The position numbers and the translations under genes were made by a program. The notes under the pieces were generated by a model. That model made no database searches, had not been told where the DNA came from, and was given only the letters and a program-made list of their open reading frames with translations. 64,000 nucleotides of DNA, taken from assembly GCA_942490885.1 (NCBI GenBank), contig CALNYT010000002.1, forward strand, positions 434,001-498,000, written 5' to 3'. Below, in pieces: positions 36,465 through 45,591 of the stretch. This stretch comes from Oceanirhabdus sp942490885 (lineage in GTDB: Bacteria > Bacillota > Clostridia > Clostridiales > Clostridiaceae). Positions within the stretch are counted from its first letter, which is position 1. Each line of letters opens with the position of its first letter.

Positions 36465-37427
36465 ATGAGTATTGTAATTTTAGATGGATATGGGTTGAAT
36501 CCTGGTGACTTGAGTTGGGAAGGATTTAGAGAGTTAGGGGAAGCCGTGATGATTTACGAGAGTACCCCTAATGACAAGATAGTTGAGAATATTGGACAAT
36601 CTGAGATTGTCATAACTAATAAGACTGAACTTACACGAGAGGTACTTGAGAAGGTTAAGCATGTGAAATATATTGGGGTGCTGGCCACGGGGTATAATGT
36701 TGTTGATGTAGAGGCTGCAACAGAGTTTGGAATTAAGGTAACTAATATACCATCCTATGGCACAAATGCTGTAGCTCAGTTTGTTTTCTCTCTTCTCTTA
36801 GAAGTTTGTAATCATGTTGCACATCATGATAAAAGAGTTAAAGAAGGCGCTTGGGCTGAAAGTGGAGAATTTTGTTTTTGGGAGAGACCACTTATTGAAT
36901 TACATGGTAAGACCTTTGGAATTATCGGATTTGGTCAAATTGGAGAAGCTACTTCAAAGATAGCAAGAGCATTTGGCATGAAGGTATTGGCTCATACAAA
37001 AACTCCAAATAAAGACCTTGAGGAAGAAAATTTAAAATTTGTTGAACTGGATGAGTTATATGAACAAGCTGATATAATCAGCTTGCATTGTCCTCTTTTT
37101 GAGAATACTAAGGGAATGATAAATAAAAAAAGTATTTATAAGATGAAAGATGGAGTAATTCTTATTAACACTTCTAGAGGTGGACTTATTGTGGAAAATG
37201 ATCTGAAAGATGCCCTTAATTGTGGAAAAATAAAAGCTGCAGGACTTGATGTTATGATTGAGGAACCACCAAGAAATGATAACCCACTATTTGGTGCGAA
37301 AAATTGTATCATAACTCCTCACATAGCTTGGGCACCAAAAGAAGCTAGAGAAAGACTTATGGATATAGCTGTTGAAAATATTAGAGGGTTTATCAATGGT
37401 GAGGATAAGAATGTTGTGAATAAATAA
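36465..37427 (+). CDS. D-2-hydroxyacid dehydrogenase (glycerate dehydrogenase-like)
   Basis: 320 residues behind AGGGAGGAG. NAD-binding motif GIIGFGQIGEATSKIARAFG, the INTSRGG segment near 235 with catalytic Arg, and the conserved ENPLF-type PRNDNPLFGAKNCIITPHIAWA with catalytic His. These place it among glycerate or hydroxypyruvate reductases that reduce a 2-oxoacid with NADH in the cytoplasm. The exact substrate is not determined. It ends against a palindromic repeat. Confidence 0.85.
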   Translation: MSIVILDGYGLNPGDLSWEGFRELGEAVMIYESTPNDKIVENIGQSEIVITNKTELTREVLEKVKHVKYIGVLATGYNVVDVEAATEFGIKVTNIPSYGTNAVAQFVFSLLLEVCNHVAHHDKRVKEGAWAESGEFCFWERPLIELHGKTFGIIGFGQIGEATSKIARAFGMKVLAHTKTPNKDLEEENLKFVELDELYEQADIISLHCPLFENTKGMINKKSIYKMKDGVILINTSRGGLIVENDLKDALNCGKIKAAGLDVMIEEPPRNDNPLFGAKNCIITPHIAWAPKEARERLMDIAVENIRGFINGEDKNVVNK

Positions 37428-37430
37428 GTT

Positions 37431-37482
37431 ATGGGGGACGGTTCATTAATCTTCTTTAGAAGATTAATGAACCGTCCCCCAT
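37431..37482. repeat. REP-like palindrome, copy 2
   Basis: ATGGGGGACGGTTCATTAAT and its complement with short inner loop, between two convergent genes; it abuts the stop codon of the minus-strand phosphoesterase gene. Same family as copy 1, with five G at the outer end. Confidence 0.9.
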
Positions 37483-38328
37483 TTAGTTCTTTTCTTTTAC
37501 TAATTCAATAATTGGTAAATGTGGTCTATTATTTAATCGTATAGGAATGATACTGTTTCCTAATCCTCTACTTACTATCATTTTTATATTGTTATCAGAT
37601 ATATATAATCCTGAAGTGTATTCAGGAAAGAATCCTTGATTTGGTGATAGTATGCCTTTATTTATTAAAGGTATTCTAAATTGACCACCATGAGCATGAC
37701 CACTAAAAATTAAGTCAGGCTTATTATTTGTTTCTGAGTAATAAGAAAAAAGTTCAGGTCTGTGTGCTAATAGGATTATAGGAATATTATTAATACTTTC
37801 AATTTTTTTAAAAAGTTCAGGATTATATGTTTCGCCATCACGTAGACCAATAAGTGCGATGCTATCTCCTTTTGTAGTATAGATTTCTATCTTATTATCA
37901 ATAACAGTAATATTATTTTCAGTTAATATACTTGTCCATTTAGTAACGTTACCATTCCAAAATTCATGATTACCTGTAACTGCATAAGTTTGGGAAATTT
38001 CTGATAATCCTTTACATAATCGATCTAATCCACATGCTGTTATATCTGCACTTTCATCGATAATATCACCTGTCATTACTATTAAATCAGGTTTTTGTTT
38101 TTTTACTTTATCTATTATAGAGGTGATATTTGAAGCGTTTTTAGGTAGATGTACATCAGAGATATGGGCGATTTTTATGCCATTTAAATCTTTTGGTAAA
38201 TTACTAATTTCAACTTTTATATTTTCAACTTTAATCCAATTATTTTGAGCATAACAATATATGAATATAGCTAGAATTAAAAATAAAAGAATAGGGATTA
38301 TCTTAAAATATTTGTTTTGTTTTTTCAA
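37483..38328 (-). CDS. Membrane-anchored metallophosphoesterase, YkuE-like
   Basis: 281 residues from TTG behind AAGGAGTG. N-terminal membrane anchor (about 8-26), then the calcineurin-like site: AHISDVHLPK, VMTGDIIDE, AVTGNHEFWNG, LLAHRPE and FSGHAHGGQFRIP. All five metal-binding motifs are intact. The active site would face outside; YkuE-type enzymes act on envelope phosphoesters, though the substrate here is unknown. It is the only minus-strand gene in this part of the window. Confidence 0.85.
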   Translation of the reverse strand: MKKQNKYFKIIPILLFLILAIFIYCYAQNNWIKVENIKVEISNLPKDLNGIKIAHISDVHLPKNASNITSIIDKVKKQKPDLIVMTGDIIDESADITACGLDRLCKGLSEISQTYAVTGNHEFWNGNVTKWTSILTENNITVIDNKIEIYTTKGDSIALIGLRDGETYNPELFKKIESINNIPIILLAHRPELFSYYSETNNKPDLIFSGHAHGGQFRIPLINKGILSPNQGFFPEYTSGLYISDNNIKMIVSRGLGNSIIPIRLNNRPHLPIIELVKEKN

Positions 38329-38514
38329 GTGCGATCACTCCTTGATTATATTATAACTTTTTGATAAATAATATCAAATTCAAAGGTGATTTATGCTTAG
38401 TTAAAAAAACTCATAAATCTTTAAACTTTTTTTAAATTTAGATTATATACTCTAGTTGTAAACAAGAAAGAAAATAAAAAATAAGAATTTTAATTATAAA
38501 TTGGAGGATTTAAT

Positions 38515-39255
38515 ATGAATACAAATATTATAAAGGTTGAGAATTTAAAGAAGAAAATTGGAAGAACTGAAATTATTAAAGATGTTACCTTTCAGGTAAA
38601 TAAAGGAGACATATGTGGGTTTATAGGACCAAACGGAGCTGGTAAGACTACAATTATGAGACTTTTAACAGGATTGATTACGCCAACAGAAGGAAAGGTA
38701 CATCTTAATGGAGTGGATGTTAATAAGAATAGAGAAGAGGCGTTAGAAAAAGTAGGAGCTTTAGTAGAAGCACCATTATTTTTCCCATACATGACAGCAG
38801 AGAATTTGCTTTTAAACTTAGCTATTTTAAATAAGAATATGAACAAGTGTGAGAGAATAGAAAAAGTTGAAAATGTTCTTAAGAAGGTAGGATTATATGA
38901 TAGAAGAAAAGATAAAGTTTCAAAATATTCATTAGGAATGAAGCAGAGACTTGGTATAGCTCAAGCGTTATTAAATAATCCTGAGGTGGTGTTGCTAGAT
39001 GAGCCAGCAAATGGATTAGATCCAATGGGTATGATTGAATTAAGGAATTTAATTACTAAGCTCAATGAGGAAGAGGGAATTACATTCTTTATATCAAGTC
39101 ATCTATTGGATGAGCTGCAGAAGATGTGTAATAATCTATTAATCATAAAAGAAGGAAAGGTTATATGGAGTGGGAATAAAGAAGAGCTTATGAGAGAAGA
39201 AGGACATACTGAGAGTTTAGAAGATGTGTTTGTTAAATTGATGATGAAGGCCTAA
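38515..39255 (+). CDS. ABC transporter ATPase, CprA/LanF-like
   Basis: 246 residues behind TTGGAGGA. Walker A GPNGAGKTT, signature YSLGMKQR, Walker B VVLLDEPANGLD and H-loop ISSHLL. The sequence type (BcrA/LanF group) serves transporters that remove antimicrobial peptides from the membrane. It is the first gene of a run of five with two permeases, a response regulator and a kinase, as in clostridial CprABC-RK modules. Specificity is inferred from that context. Confidence 0.85.
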   Translation: MNTNIIKVENLKKKIGRTEIIKDVTFQVNKGDICGFIGPNGAGKTTIMRLLTGLITPTEGKVHLNGVDVNKNREEALEKVGALVEAPLFFPYMTAENLLLNLAILNKNMNKCERIEKVENVLKKVGLYDRRKDKVSKYSLGMKQRLGIAQALLNNPEVVLLDEPANGLDPMGMIELRNLITKLNEEEGITFFISSHLLDELQKMCNNLLIIKEGKVIWSGNKEELMREEGHTESLEDVFVKLMMKA

Positions 39256-39269
39256 TAGGAGGAGTTTTT

Positions 39270-40094
39270 ATGTGGAGATTATATTGTAGTGAATTTAAAC
39301 GATTATGGGGAAGAAAATTAACAATTTTATGTGCTATAGCTATTCCTTTTATAGTAGGATTAAGTTCAAAATTCTATTTGGATAACAATTTAGCGTTCGA
39401 TGTTACTAGTCCACAATATACATCAATAAGTAATTTTCCAGTGGCGGCAATGCAGGAACAGTTAATATTTTCTTTTAATATGATAGTCATACTTCTTACG
39501 GTGCTCTGTGTTACACAAGAGTTTGGAGGTGGGTATATGAGGATGGTTTTAGTAAGACCAATTAAAAGAGGTAATGTTTTTTGGACAAAATATTTAGTTG
39601 TGTTAAGCAGTATTTTTATTCTCATGGTTGAATATTTTCTTTTTAGCGCAATTATAGGAAGGGTTGTATTTGAGAGAGTAGATAATGTAGCTATATTTTA
39701 TAATGATAATCTATTAGATAATTTTCAGATGTTTATCTATAGTATTAAATATTATTTATATTCATTTTTAACTTTGAGTGTAATCTCTGGAGTGATATTT
39801 CTATTTTCTACGCTTAGTAGTAATATGGTAATTTCAACTGGTATGAATTTAGGGTTTGTATTTGTGTCATTAGTTTACCCAACGTTGATAAGTGTTTTTT
39901 GGGGAAAAAGTGGATTGAATATAAATAAATTAAGATTACTATCAATAACAGAGATACAACATAGAGGCTTAGCAGCTGGGTTAGGGAACCATTCATACTT
40001 GAATGGTTATATATTCGTGGTACTAGGGATATATGCACTATTGAGTGTAGTGGCAAGTTATTTAATATATAAAAGAAAAGATCAGTTAATATAG
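39270..40094 (+). CDS. ABC transporter permease, CprB/LanE-like
   Basis: 274 residues behind AGGAGG. Six hydrophobic segments, with MWRLYCSEFKRLWGRKLTIL at the start, as in ABC-2 type permeases of lantibiotic immunity transporters. The segment TQEFGGGYMRMVLVRPIKRG after the second helix is the cytoplasmic coupling loop of the family. It probably pairs with the next gene as a heterodimer. Confidence 0.75.
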   Translation: MWRLYCSEFKRLWGRKLTILCAIAIPFIVGLSSKFYLDNNLAFDVTSPQYTSISNFPVAAMQEQLIFSFNMIVILLTVLCVTQEFGGGYMRMVLVRPIKRGNVFWTKYLVVLSSIFILMVEYFLFSAIIGRVVFERVDNVAIFYNDNLLDNFQMFIYSIKYYLYSFLTLSVISGVIFLFSTLSSNMVISTGMNLGFVFVSLVYPTLISVFWGKSGLNINKLRLLSITEIQHRGLAAGLGNHSYLNGYIFVVLGIYALLSVVASYLIYKRKDQLI

Positions 40095-40106
40095 GAGGAG
40101 ATTTCT

Positions 40107-40871
40107 ATGAAAAATTTAGTGTTAAGTGAATTGAAGAGAGTATTTTTTAGAAAGAAGTTTTTGGCTTTGATTTTTGTTTCTATTATGTATTTGGTGGTTT
40201 CAGCAGGATTAATGCTAGTTTGTAGAGTCGGGTTTTATGACCCTAATATAACAATGGATGTTGATAGATTAAACTTTGCAGTTCATCTATTAAGAGATTA
40301 TCATTTTTATTTTTTAGTGGTGTTATTTCCAATAATCTTCGTTGAATGTTTTTGTGGAGAAATTGCTTCAGGGAATTTCAGAATATTTATTACTAGACCA
40401 TATAGTAAAACTAAGATAATCTTATCAAAAGTAATAGTAGGTGCAATTGTATGTGGAATTATTTTATTGGGATCATTAATTATTTTTACTGTTATAGGAT
40501 ACATAGGATTACCGTATGTTGAGACAACGAGTTTTTTTAATATTAAAAAAGAATTTACTACAATTGGTGCATTATTATATAGTTTAAAGTTTTACGCTTT
40601 GGAATGGTTCATACTTATGGGAGTGATGAGCATAATTGCTGTACTTAGTGTTCTAATAAGAAACTCAGTGGTGGTGTTTTTAGGGACAATAGCTAGTATA
40701 GTTTTCACTTTATATGTATTTGAAAAGTTATCATATTTTCTTGAGAGTAATAAGGCAATATTTGATGTATTAGCTGGGGATGGAAATTTTGTTATTTATA
40801 ATGCATTATTGATAATTGTAGCAATGGCAATAACTGTGATATTATTTAATAAAAGGGACTATTTATATTAA
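40107..40871 (+). CDS. ABC transporter permease, CprC/LanG-like
   Basis: 254 residues behind AGGAGGAG. Six hydrophobic segments, and a coupling loop GEIASGNFRIFITRPYSKTK equivalent to that of the preceding permease. The two proteins share topology but little sequence, as usual for LanE/LanG pairs. Twelve bases separate the genes. Expected to form the membrane part of a cationic peptide resistance transporter. Confidence 0.75.
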   Translation: MKNLVLSELKRVFFRKKFLALIFVSIMYLVVSAGLMLVCRVGFYDPNITMDVDRLNFAVHLLRDYHFYFLVVLFPIIFVECFCGEIASGNFRIFITRPYSKTKIILSKVIVGAIVCGIILLGSLIIFTVIGYIGLPYVETTSFFNIKKEFTTIGALLYSLKFYALEWFILMGVMSIIAVLSVLIRNSVVVFLGTIASIVFTLYVFEKLSYFLESNKAIFDVLAGDGNFVIYNALLIIVAMAITVILFNKRDYLY

Positions 40872-40890
40872 ATAATAAAGGGGATAAACA

Positions 40891-41595
40891 GTGGAAAAGA
40901 TACTGATTATTGATGATGATATTGAGATATTAAGTTTAATATATGATGCTTTAAGTGATGAGGGATATATTGTTTATAAAGCTGAGAATAGTGATGAAGC
41001 CTTAGCTTATCTAAATGAAGATATTGACCTTATTTTAATGGATGTAATGATGCCTGGTAAGAATGGATTTGAATTATGTAGAGAAATAAGGGATATAATT
41101 GATTGTCCAATAATATTTATAACTGCTAAGATTGAAGAAAAAGACATGATGACAGGATTAGCTATTGGAGGAGATGACTATATTACAAAGCCATTTAGTA
41201 TAAAAATATTAAAAGTTAGAGTGGCAGCTCATCTTAGAAGAGATAAGCGAAATATCAATAAAGAGAGAAAGTTTATAGTGTTTGATAATTTAAATATTGA
41301 TCTTAAATGCAGAGAGGTTTTATTTAATGGAACAAAGATACAAATGACAAAAAGGGAATTTGATATAATTGAACTTCTTGCAATGAATTCAGGGCAAGTT
41401 TTTTCCAAGGAGAGAATTTATGAGGGGATATGGGGATATGATGCTGAGGGTGATTCTTCAACAGTATCAGAGCATATAAAGAAAGTTAGAGCAAAATTAT
41501 CAAAGGTAGATCCTAATGTGAAATATATTGAAACAGTTTGGGGAGTAGGATATAGATGGAGTGCTCAGAAGAAAGGAAGTGGTGAGAGTGCTTAA
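40891..41595 (+). CDS. OmpR-type response regulator
   Basis: 234 residues from GTG behind AAAGGGG. Receiver domain with acidic pair IDDD (8-10), phospho-acceptor Asp51 in ILMDVMMPG and the conserved Lys in DDYITKPFS. The winged-helix output domain carries MTKREFDIIELLAMN and SEHIKKVRAKL. It probably controls the upstream transporter genes under the next-encoded kinase, whose start overlaps this gene. Confidence 0.88.
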   Translation: MEKILIIDDDIEILSLIYDALSDEGYIVYKAENSDEALAYLNEDIDLILMDVMMPGKNGFELCREIRDIIDCPIIFITAKIEEKDMMTGLAIGGDDYITKPFSIKILKVRVAAHLRRDKRNINKERKFIVFDNLNIDLKCREVLFNGTKIQMTKREFDIIELLAMNSGQVFSKERIYEGIWGYDAEGDSSTVSEHIKKVRAKLSKVDPNVKYIETVWGVGYRWSAQKKGSGESA

Positions 41596-43264
41596 AAGAC
41601 ATTCTTTGAATAAGCAGTTTTCATATACCTTCTTTCTTATAATTTTATGCAGCGTACTAACACTTGTAATAGAGTTAGGTGTATTTTTAATATATATAAC
41701 ACATGATTCAAATGTACTTCCAGCTAATTATTTTGAAAAGAGATTACCAGAAATTGAGACTACTGTTAGTGAAAATAAAGATAGGGTAGTAGAATTATCA
41801 TTTCAGAAAGTGATGAATGATATTGTGCCTAGAGATGGAATAAGATATATAGTTTTAAATAATAAGGGGAAATGTTTATATGGAAATACTGAAATTGATA
41901 CTTTTCCAAATAAGGACACTTTAGAGGATGATTGGATAAGGAGATTAAATACTAAAGATGTGTCAAACAAGGTTGTAACAAAATATCTTCCTATTGTGGA
42001 CGGGAATAATAATCTAGTAGGAGGATGTATATTACAATATAAGTTAAAGGCCACTTATAGGGATGGAGAGGAACAAATTAAAAAAATTAAAGAAGTAATA
42101 TGGGGAATATTATTATCGCCATTTATAATAATAATAATATTTACTATTATTTTCGGTAGGAGGTTAAGTAAAAATATAAGGGAGCCACTGGGTATTTTAA
42201 CTGAGGCTGCAGATAAAATAAAAAATAATAATCTTGATTTTCATATAAATTATCCTTATAAAAATGAATTGGGAGATGTGGTATTTTCCTTTGAGGATAT
42301 GAGAGCAGAATTACATAAAACTTTGAATAAACAGTGGAGACTTGAAGAGGAAAAAAATCTAATGATTTCAGCTATATCACATGATCTTAGAACTCCCTTG
42401 ACGATAATAAAAGGACATGCTGAGATGTTAAATGAGGGTGCGTATAAAAAGGAAGAAAGACTGTTAAAGTATTTGAGAAGTATTGAGAATTCATCAGATA
42501 GGGCTGTTGCGCTTTTAGATGATATGAATACTCTTATAAAAATTGAGAATGTTGCATTCAAACTAAATAAAGAAAAAGTGGATATCTATAGATTTATTCA
42601 AGATAAAGTCAAAGAATATGAAGCTTTAACTCAAGAGAAAAACATAAAGATTAAAGTTGAATATAAGGTAGATGGGGATTTAGATAAACTTGGGTTGCGA
42701 GAAGCTGGGGGAGAAAGAGATGCTAGGCTAGAAAGCGATGTTAGGCTAGAAAAAGATACTAGGATAGAAAAAGATACTAGGATAGAAAAAGGTACTAGGA
42801 TAGAAAAAGGTACTAGGGTGGAAAAAGGTACTAGGATAGAAAAAGGTACTAGGATAGAAAAAGGTACTAGGGTGGACAAGCATAACGTTGATACACTGCA
42901 AAGTTGCGAATTGGACAAACTCAGGATTTCACAGGTAATTGACAATATGATCACTAATAGTATAAGGTATACACCTGATGGGGGAATAATAACAATTAGA
43001 ATAAATATAACTAATAAGAATGTGCTTAAAATAGCTGTTGAGGATAGTGGAAATGGATTTACTAATGAAGGCTTAAAGATGGCCACTGAAAAATTTTATA
43101 GAGGTGATAAGTCCAGAGGAAGTGGAGGAGGGCATTCAGGCCTTGGATTATATATATCAAGAAAACTTATTAATTTACATGGTGGAGAAATCAGAATATA
43201 CAACAATGAAAATGGTGGAGCAGGAGTTGAATTTATTTTATTTCACGCGATTTCGATGGTATAA
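41588..43264 (+). CDS. Histidine kinase with a nine-unit repeat inside the ATPase region
   Basis: The GTG at 41588 behind AAGGAAGTGG is preferred over GTG 41561; it overlaps the regulator's stop. Two membrane helices (about 10-35 and 165-190) flank an external domain, then HAMP-like REPLGILTEAADKI, HisKA ISAISHDLRTPLTI (His265) and a HATPase with NMITNSIRYT, EDSGNG and GHSGLGLYIS. Residues 378-431 are nine hexapeptides, from DARLES to GTRVDK with GTRIEK as the consensus, encoded by 18-bp tandem repeats. They sit just before DKLRISQVIDN, the start of the N-box helix. Expected sensor of peptide stress for the neighbouring ABC transporter. Confidence 0.85.
   Translation: MLKRHSLNKQFSYTFFLIILCSVLTLVIELGVFLIYITHDSNVLPANYFEKRLPEIETTVSENKDRVVELSFQKVMNDIVPRDGIRYIVLNNKGKCLYGNTEIDTFPNKDTLEDDWIRRLNTKDVSNKVVTKYLPIVDGNNNLVGGCILQYKLKATYRDGEEQIKKIKEVIWGILLSPFIIIIIFTIIFGRRLSKNIREPLGILTEAADKIKNNNLDFHINYPYKNELGDVVFSFEDMRAELHKTLNKQWRLEEEKNLMISAISHDLRTPLTIIKGHAEMLNEGAYKKEERLLKYLRSIENSSDRAVALLDDMNTLIKIENVAFKLNKEKVDIYRFIQDKVKEYEALTQEKNIKIKVEYKVDGDLDKLGLREAGGERDARLESDVRLEKDTRIEKDTRIEKGTRIEKGTRVEKGTRIEKGTRIEKGTRVDKHNVDTLQSCELDKLRISQVIDNMITNSIRYTPDGGIITIRINITNKNVLKIAVEDSGNGFTNEGLKMATEKFYRGDKSRGSGGGHSGLGLYISRKLINLHGGEIRIYNNENGGAGVEFILFHAISMV
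42719..42880 (+). repeat. 18-bp tandem repeat, nine units, inside the histidine kinase
   Basis: Nine consecutive 18-bp units, consensus GGTACTAGGATAGAAAAA, with earlier units more diverged (GATGCTAGGCTAGAAAGC first). The frame is kept throughout. Third to fifth and seventh to eighth units are near identical, so the array has expanded recently and may vary in copy number. Confidence 0.95.
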
Positions 43265-43326
43265 TTAATATATTTCAATATTTTACTAAATTAATAAGGA
43301 CAATATGAAAACTCGGGGGAACAAAC

Positions 43327-43926
43327 ATGGGGATATTAAAAAATAATAAAAATATAGTTTGGAAAGAGTTTGCTGAAGAAATAAAAGGGGAATTTATTGA
43401 AGAAAATGGATTCATACCATCTAAAGTAATTGTTAAGAATGAAAACTGGAATATTGTTTTTGATACATATAGTGTAAGTGATGGAAGAACAAATACAACA
43501 TATACGCGAGTAAGAGTTCCATTTGTCAAAGAAAAGGATTTCTACATGGATATTCATCATAAAGGGATATTTAAATGGGCTGAAAAAATGTTAACTAAGG
43601 ATAATATTACAACAGGTATTGATAAGGTTGACGAACAATTATTTATAAAAAGTAATGATGATAGGATAATAATTTCAATGTTTAAAAATACCAAAATATT
43701 AGAATTAATGTTAGCTCAAAAAAAGTTTATAATGTTTATTAAAAGAAATCAAGGAGTTTTTGGAGGGAAATTCTCTGAAAATACCAATGAACTCCAGCTT
43801 AAACTATACGGAGAAATAAAAGATAAAGAAATTTTAAAAGAAATTCACAAACTATTCTGTGAAATTTTAAACGAATTCAGTAACTTGAATGTAATAAGTA
43901 GAGAAAAAACTGAATTTGAATATTAA
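43327..43926 (+). CDS. Hypothetical cytoplasmic protein, DUF3137-like
   Basis: 199 residues behind CTCGGGGGAA. A mixed alpha/beta protein without signal peptide or membrane segment; ENWNIVFDTYSV and TTYTRVRVPF give the beta-rich middle, and the C-terminal part is helical. The overall pattern resembles DUF3137-type proteins, but I am not certain. Its neighbours do not suggest a function. The following 43927-44145 shows no gene; a TATAAT box lies near 44081-44086. Confidence 0.4.
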   Translation: MGILKNNKNIVWKEFAEEIKGEFIEENGFIPSKVIVKNENWNIVFDTYSVSDGRTNTTYTRVRVPFVKEKDFYMDIHHKGIFKWAEKMLTKDNITTGIDKVDEQLFIKSNDDRIIISMFKNTKILELMLAQKKFIMFIKRNQGVFGGKFSENTNELQLKLYGEIKDKEILKEIHKLFCEILNEFSNLNVISREKTEFEY

Positions 43927-44145
43927 AATATTTGGCTATGTTTAAGAATGATGTTGAAATCGTGTATTCATAGTAAATGTTAAATATTTTAAACTTATAT
44001 AAAAGTTCTGTACATTTAGATAGATATTAAAAAATTGCGCAACATACTTGTACTGTGAAACAAAGAATGTTTGTTAAAGTTATATAATGGTAAACTAGTG
44101 CTAACTACAGATTATTTATATACTCAGTTATAAGGAGGAAGCATT

Positions 44146-45093
44146 ATGAATAAGCAGTTTGAAACTTTTCTACAAAATCATGATCTAAGTGGTATAAGTT
44201 CAATTAATAAAAGTGATTTACATAACCATTTAGGAAAGGGAGGCAATATAAATTATATTACCTCAAAGTTTAATTTAAAAATTGATTCGCCACCTTCAAC
44301 ATTTGAATCTTTATTTCATATGGACGAATGGTTCAAAGAAAACTTAAAAAAGAAATGCCCTTATATAAAAAGGTTGGAAGCTGCGTTTGTACAAGCGGCA
44401 GATGATAATATCAGTGTATTGGCGGCGAGTTTTGGACTTGATGAGGAAATGACTATTGGAGGTATGCCTATAGAAGCTTTCATAGATACAATGAAAAGCA
44501 TTAACCAACAATTAGCACCTAATACAATATTGCTACCAGAGTTGGCATTTACTAGGGAGTGTGACGTTGATAAAGAATTTTCAAGGCTTGATGAAGTATT
44601 ATCTTACAACTGGTTTAAATCTGTAGATATTAATGGTGCTGAATCTGAACAGCCTATAAAAAATTTCAAGAAAATTTATAGAAAAGCAAAGGAACATGGG
44701 CTTAGGTTGAAAGCACATGTTGGCGAATTTGGAACTGCTGATGATGTTATGGAAGCGGTAGAAGAACTAGCGCTGGATGAAGTTCACCATGGAATAGCAT
44801 CCGCAAACTCAGAATTTGTTCTGAATTGGCTGTCGAAACATAAAATACAATTGAATGTTTGCCCATCAAGCAATGTTAAGCTTCAAGTGGTAGAAAGTTA
44901 TGCAGTTCACCCTATAAGAAAAATATACGATTATGGAATACCAGTCACAATTAATACGGATGATATGTTAGTTTTCAATCAAAGCGTTTCTCAAGAATAT
45001 CTAAATCTATTTAAGTCTGGATTGATGAATGCTCATGAGTTGAATCACATCCGTGAAATTGGGCTAAGAGAAATTTCTTACTATGGATTATAA
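44146..45093 (+). CDS. Adenosine deaminase-family amidohydrolase
   Basis: 315 residues behind AAGGAGGA. It has the TIM-barrel metal-site order of adenosine deaminases: SDLHNHLGKGGN (His pair), LKAHVGEFGTADD (His and catalytic Glu), VHHGIAS, LNVCPSSN and VTINTDD (Asp pair). It would deaminate a purine nucleoside or related base in the cytoplasm. HNHLGKG differs from the usual HxHLDG of Add, so the substrate may be different. It stands alone. Confidence 0.75.
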   Translation: MNKQFETFLQNHDLSGISSINKSDLHNHLGKGGNINYITSKFNLKIDSPPSTFESLFHMDEWFKENLKKKCPYIKRLEAAFVQAADDNISVLAASFGLDEEMTIGGMPIEAFIDTMKSINQQLAPNTILLPELAFTRECDVDKEFSRLDEVLSYNWFKSVDINGAESEQPIKNFKKIYRKAKEHGLRLKAHVGEFGTADDVMEAVEELALDEVHHGIASANSEFVLNWLSKHKIQLNVCPSSNVKLQVVESYAVHPIRKIYDYGIPVTINTDDMLVFNQSVSQEYLNLFKSGLMNAHELNHIREIGLREISYYGL

Positions 45094-45241
45094 GCCTAAT
45101 CAGAAGTTATTTTACTTAGCAACATTCTTATGTTATGACATAAGAGACAGTTATAATGTACTTAATTGAGTCACAAAAAAAGAGTTCTGTATCATAAGTA
45201 AGGAAAACTTATTTTGATTAATTATTTATAAAATATAAACT

Positions 45242-45269
45242 AAGGGAACCTAGATTTTAAGCTTCCCTT
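45242..45269. terminator. Hairpin between deaminase and DUF1450 genes
   Basis: AAGGGAA pairs with TTCCCTT across a 14-base loop in the convergent gap. Seven perfect pairs with AT-rich flanks; a possible bidirectional terminator. Confidence 0.45.
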
Positions 45270-45363
45270 TAAAGCAGCATATTATCAATACTATTTTTAA
45301 ACATAGCAATATATTTTAATAATTGATTTTAAAATATCAAGTTTAGGAAAGGGATTAATCTTT

Positions 45364-45591
45364 CTAAACTTCTTTTTGTTTTTTTATAATTTTATTATAA
45401 AGTTTCTCAGGGGTATCAGCTTTAATTAATTTATCGTTTACTAGAGCACAGGGAATTGTTGAACATTCGCCACATAAACCAAGGCAACTAACAATCTCTA
45501 TTTCTCCATCTTTAATATCATTTTTAAGTCTATTAATTATATCTTTAGTTCCTTTGTAATAATTATGTTCACAAAATTTTATATCAATCAT
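45364..45591 (-). CDS. DUF1450 protein, first paralogue
   Basis: 75 residues behind AAGGAGGC. Three conserved Cys in SCLGLCGECSTIP and one in IKFCEHNY, as in the DUF1450 (YuzB) family, thought to bind metal or an iron-sulfur cluster, function unknown. The order CEHN near the start and CxxxCGxC in the middle is retained. A paralogue lies 590 bp upstream on the same strand with about half its residues identical by eye. Confidence 0.7.
   Translation of the reverse strand: MIDIKFCEHNYYKGTKDIINRLKNDIKDGEIEIVSCLGLCGECSTIPCALVNDKLIKADTPEKLYNKIIKKQKEV

Noticed and set aside
42719..42880. CRISPR-like array
   Set aside because: Units are contiguous without spacers, keep the kinase frame and encode a hexapeptide repeat.
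42631..43086. Long antisense frame opposite the histidine kinase repeats
   Set aside because: It is open only because the 18-bp repeat avoids stops on the other strand; product is a low-complexity Ser/Phe/Leu run without ribosome binding site.
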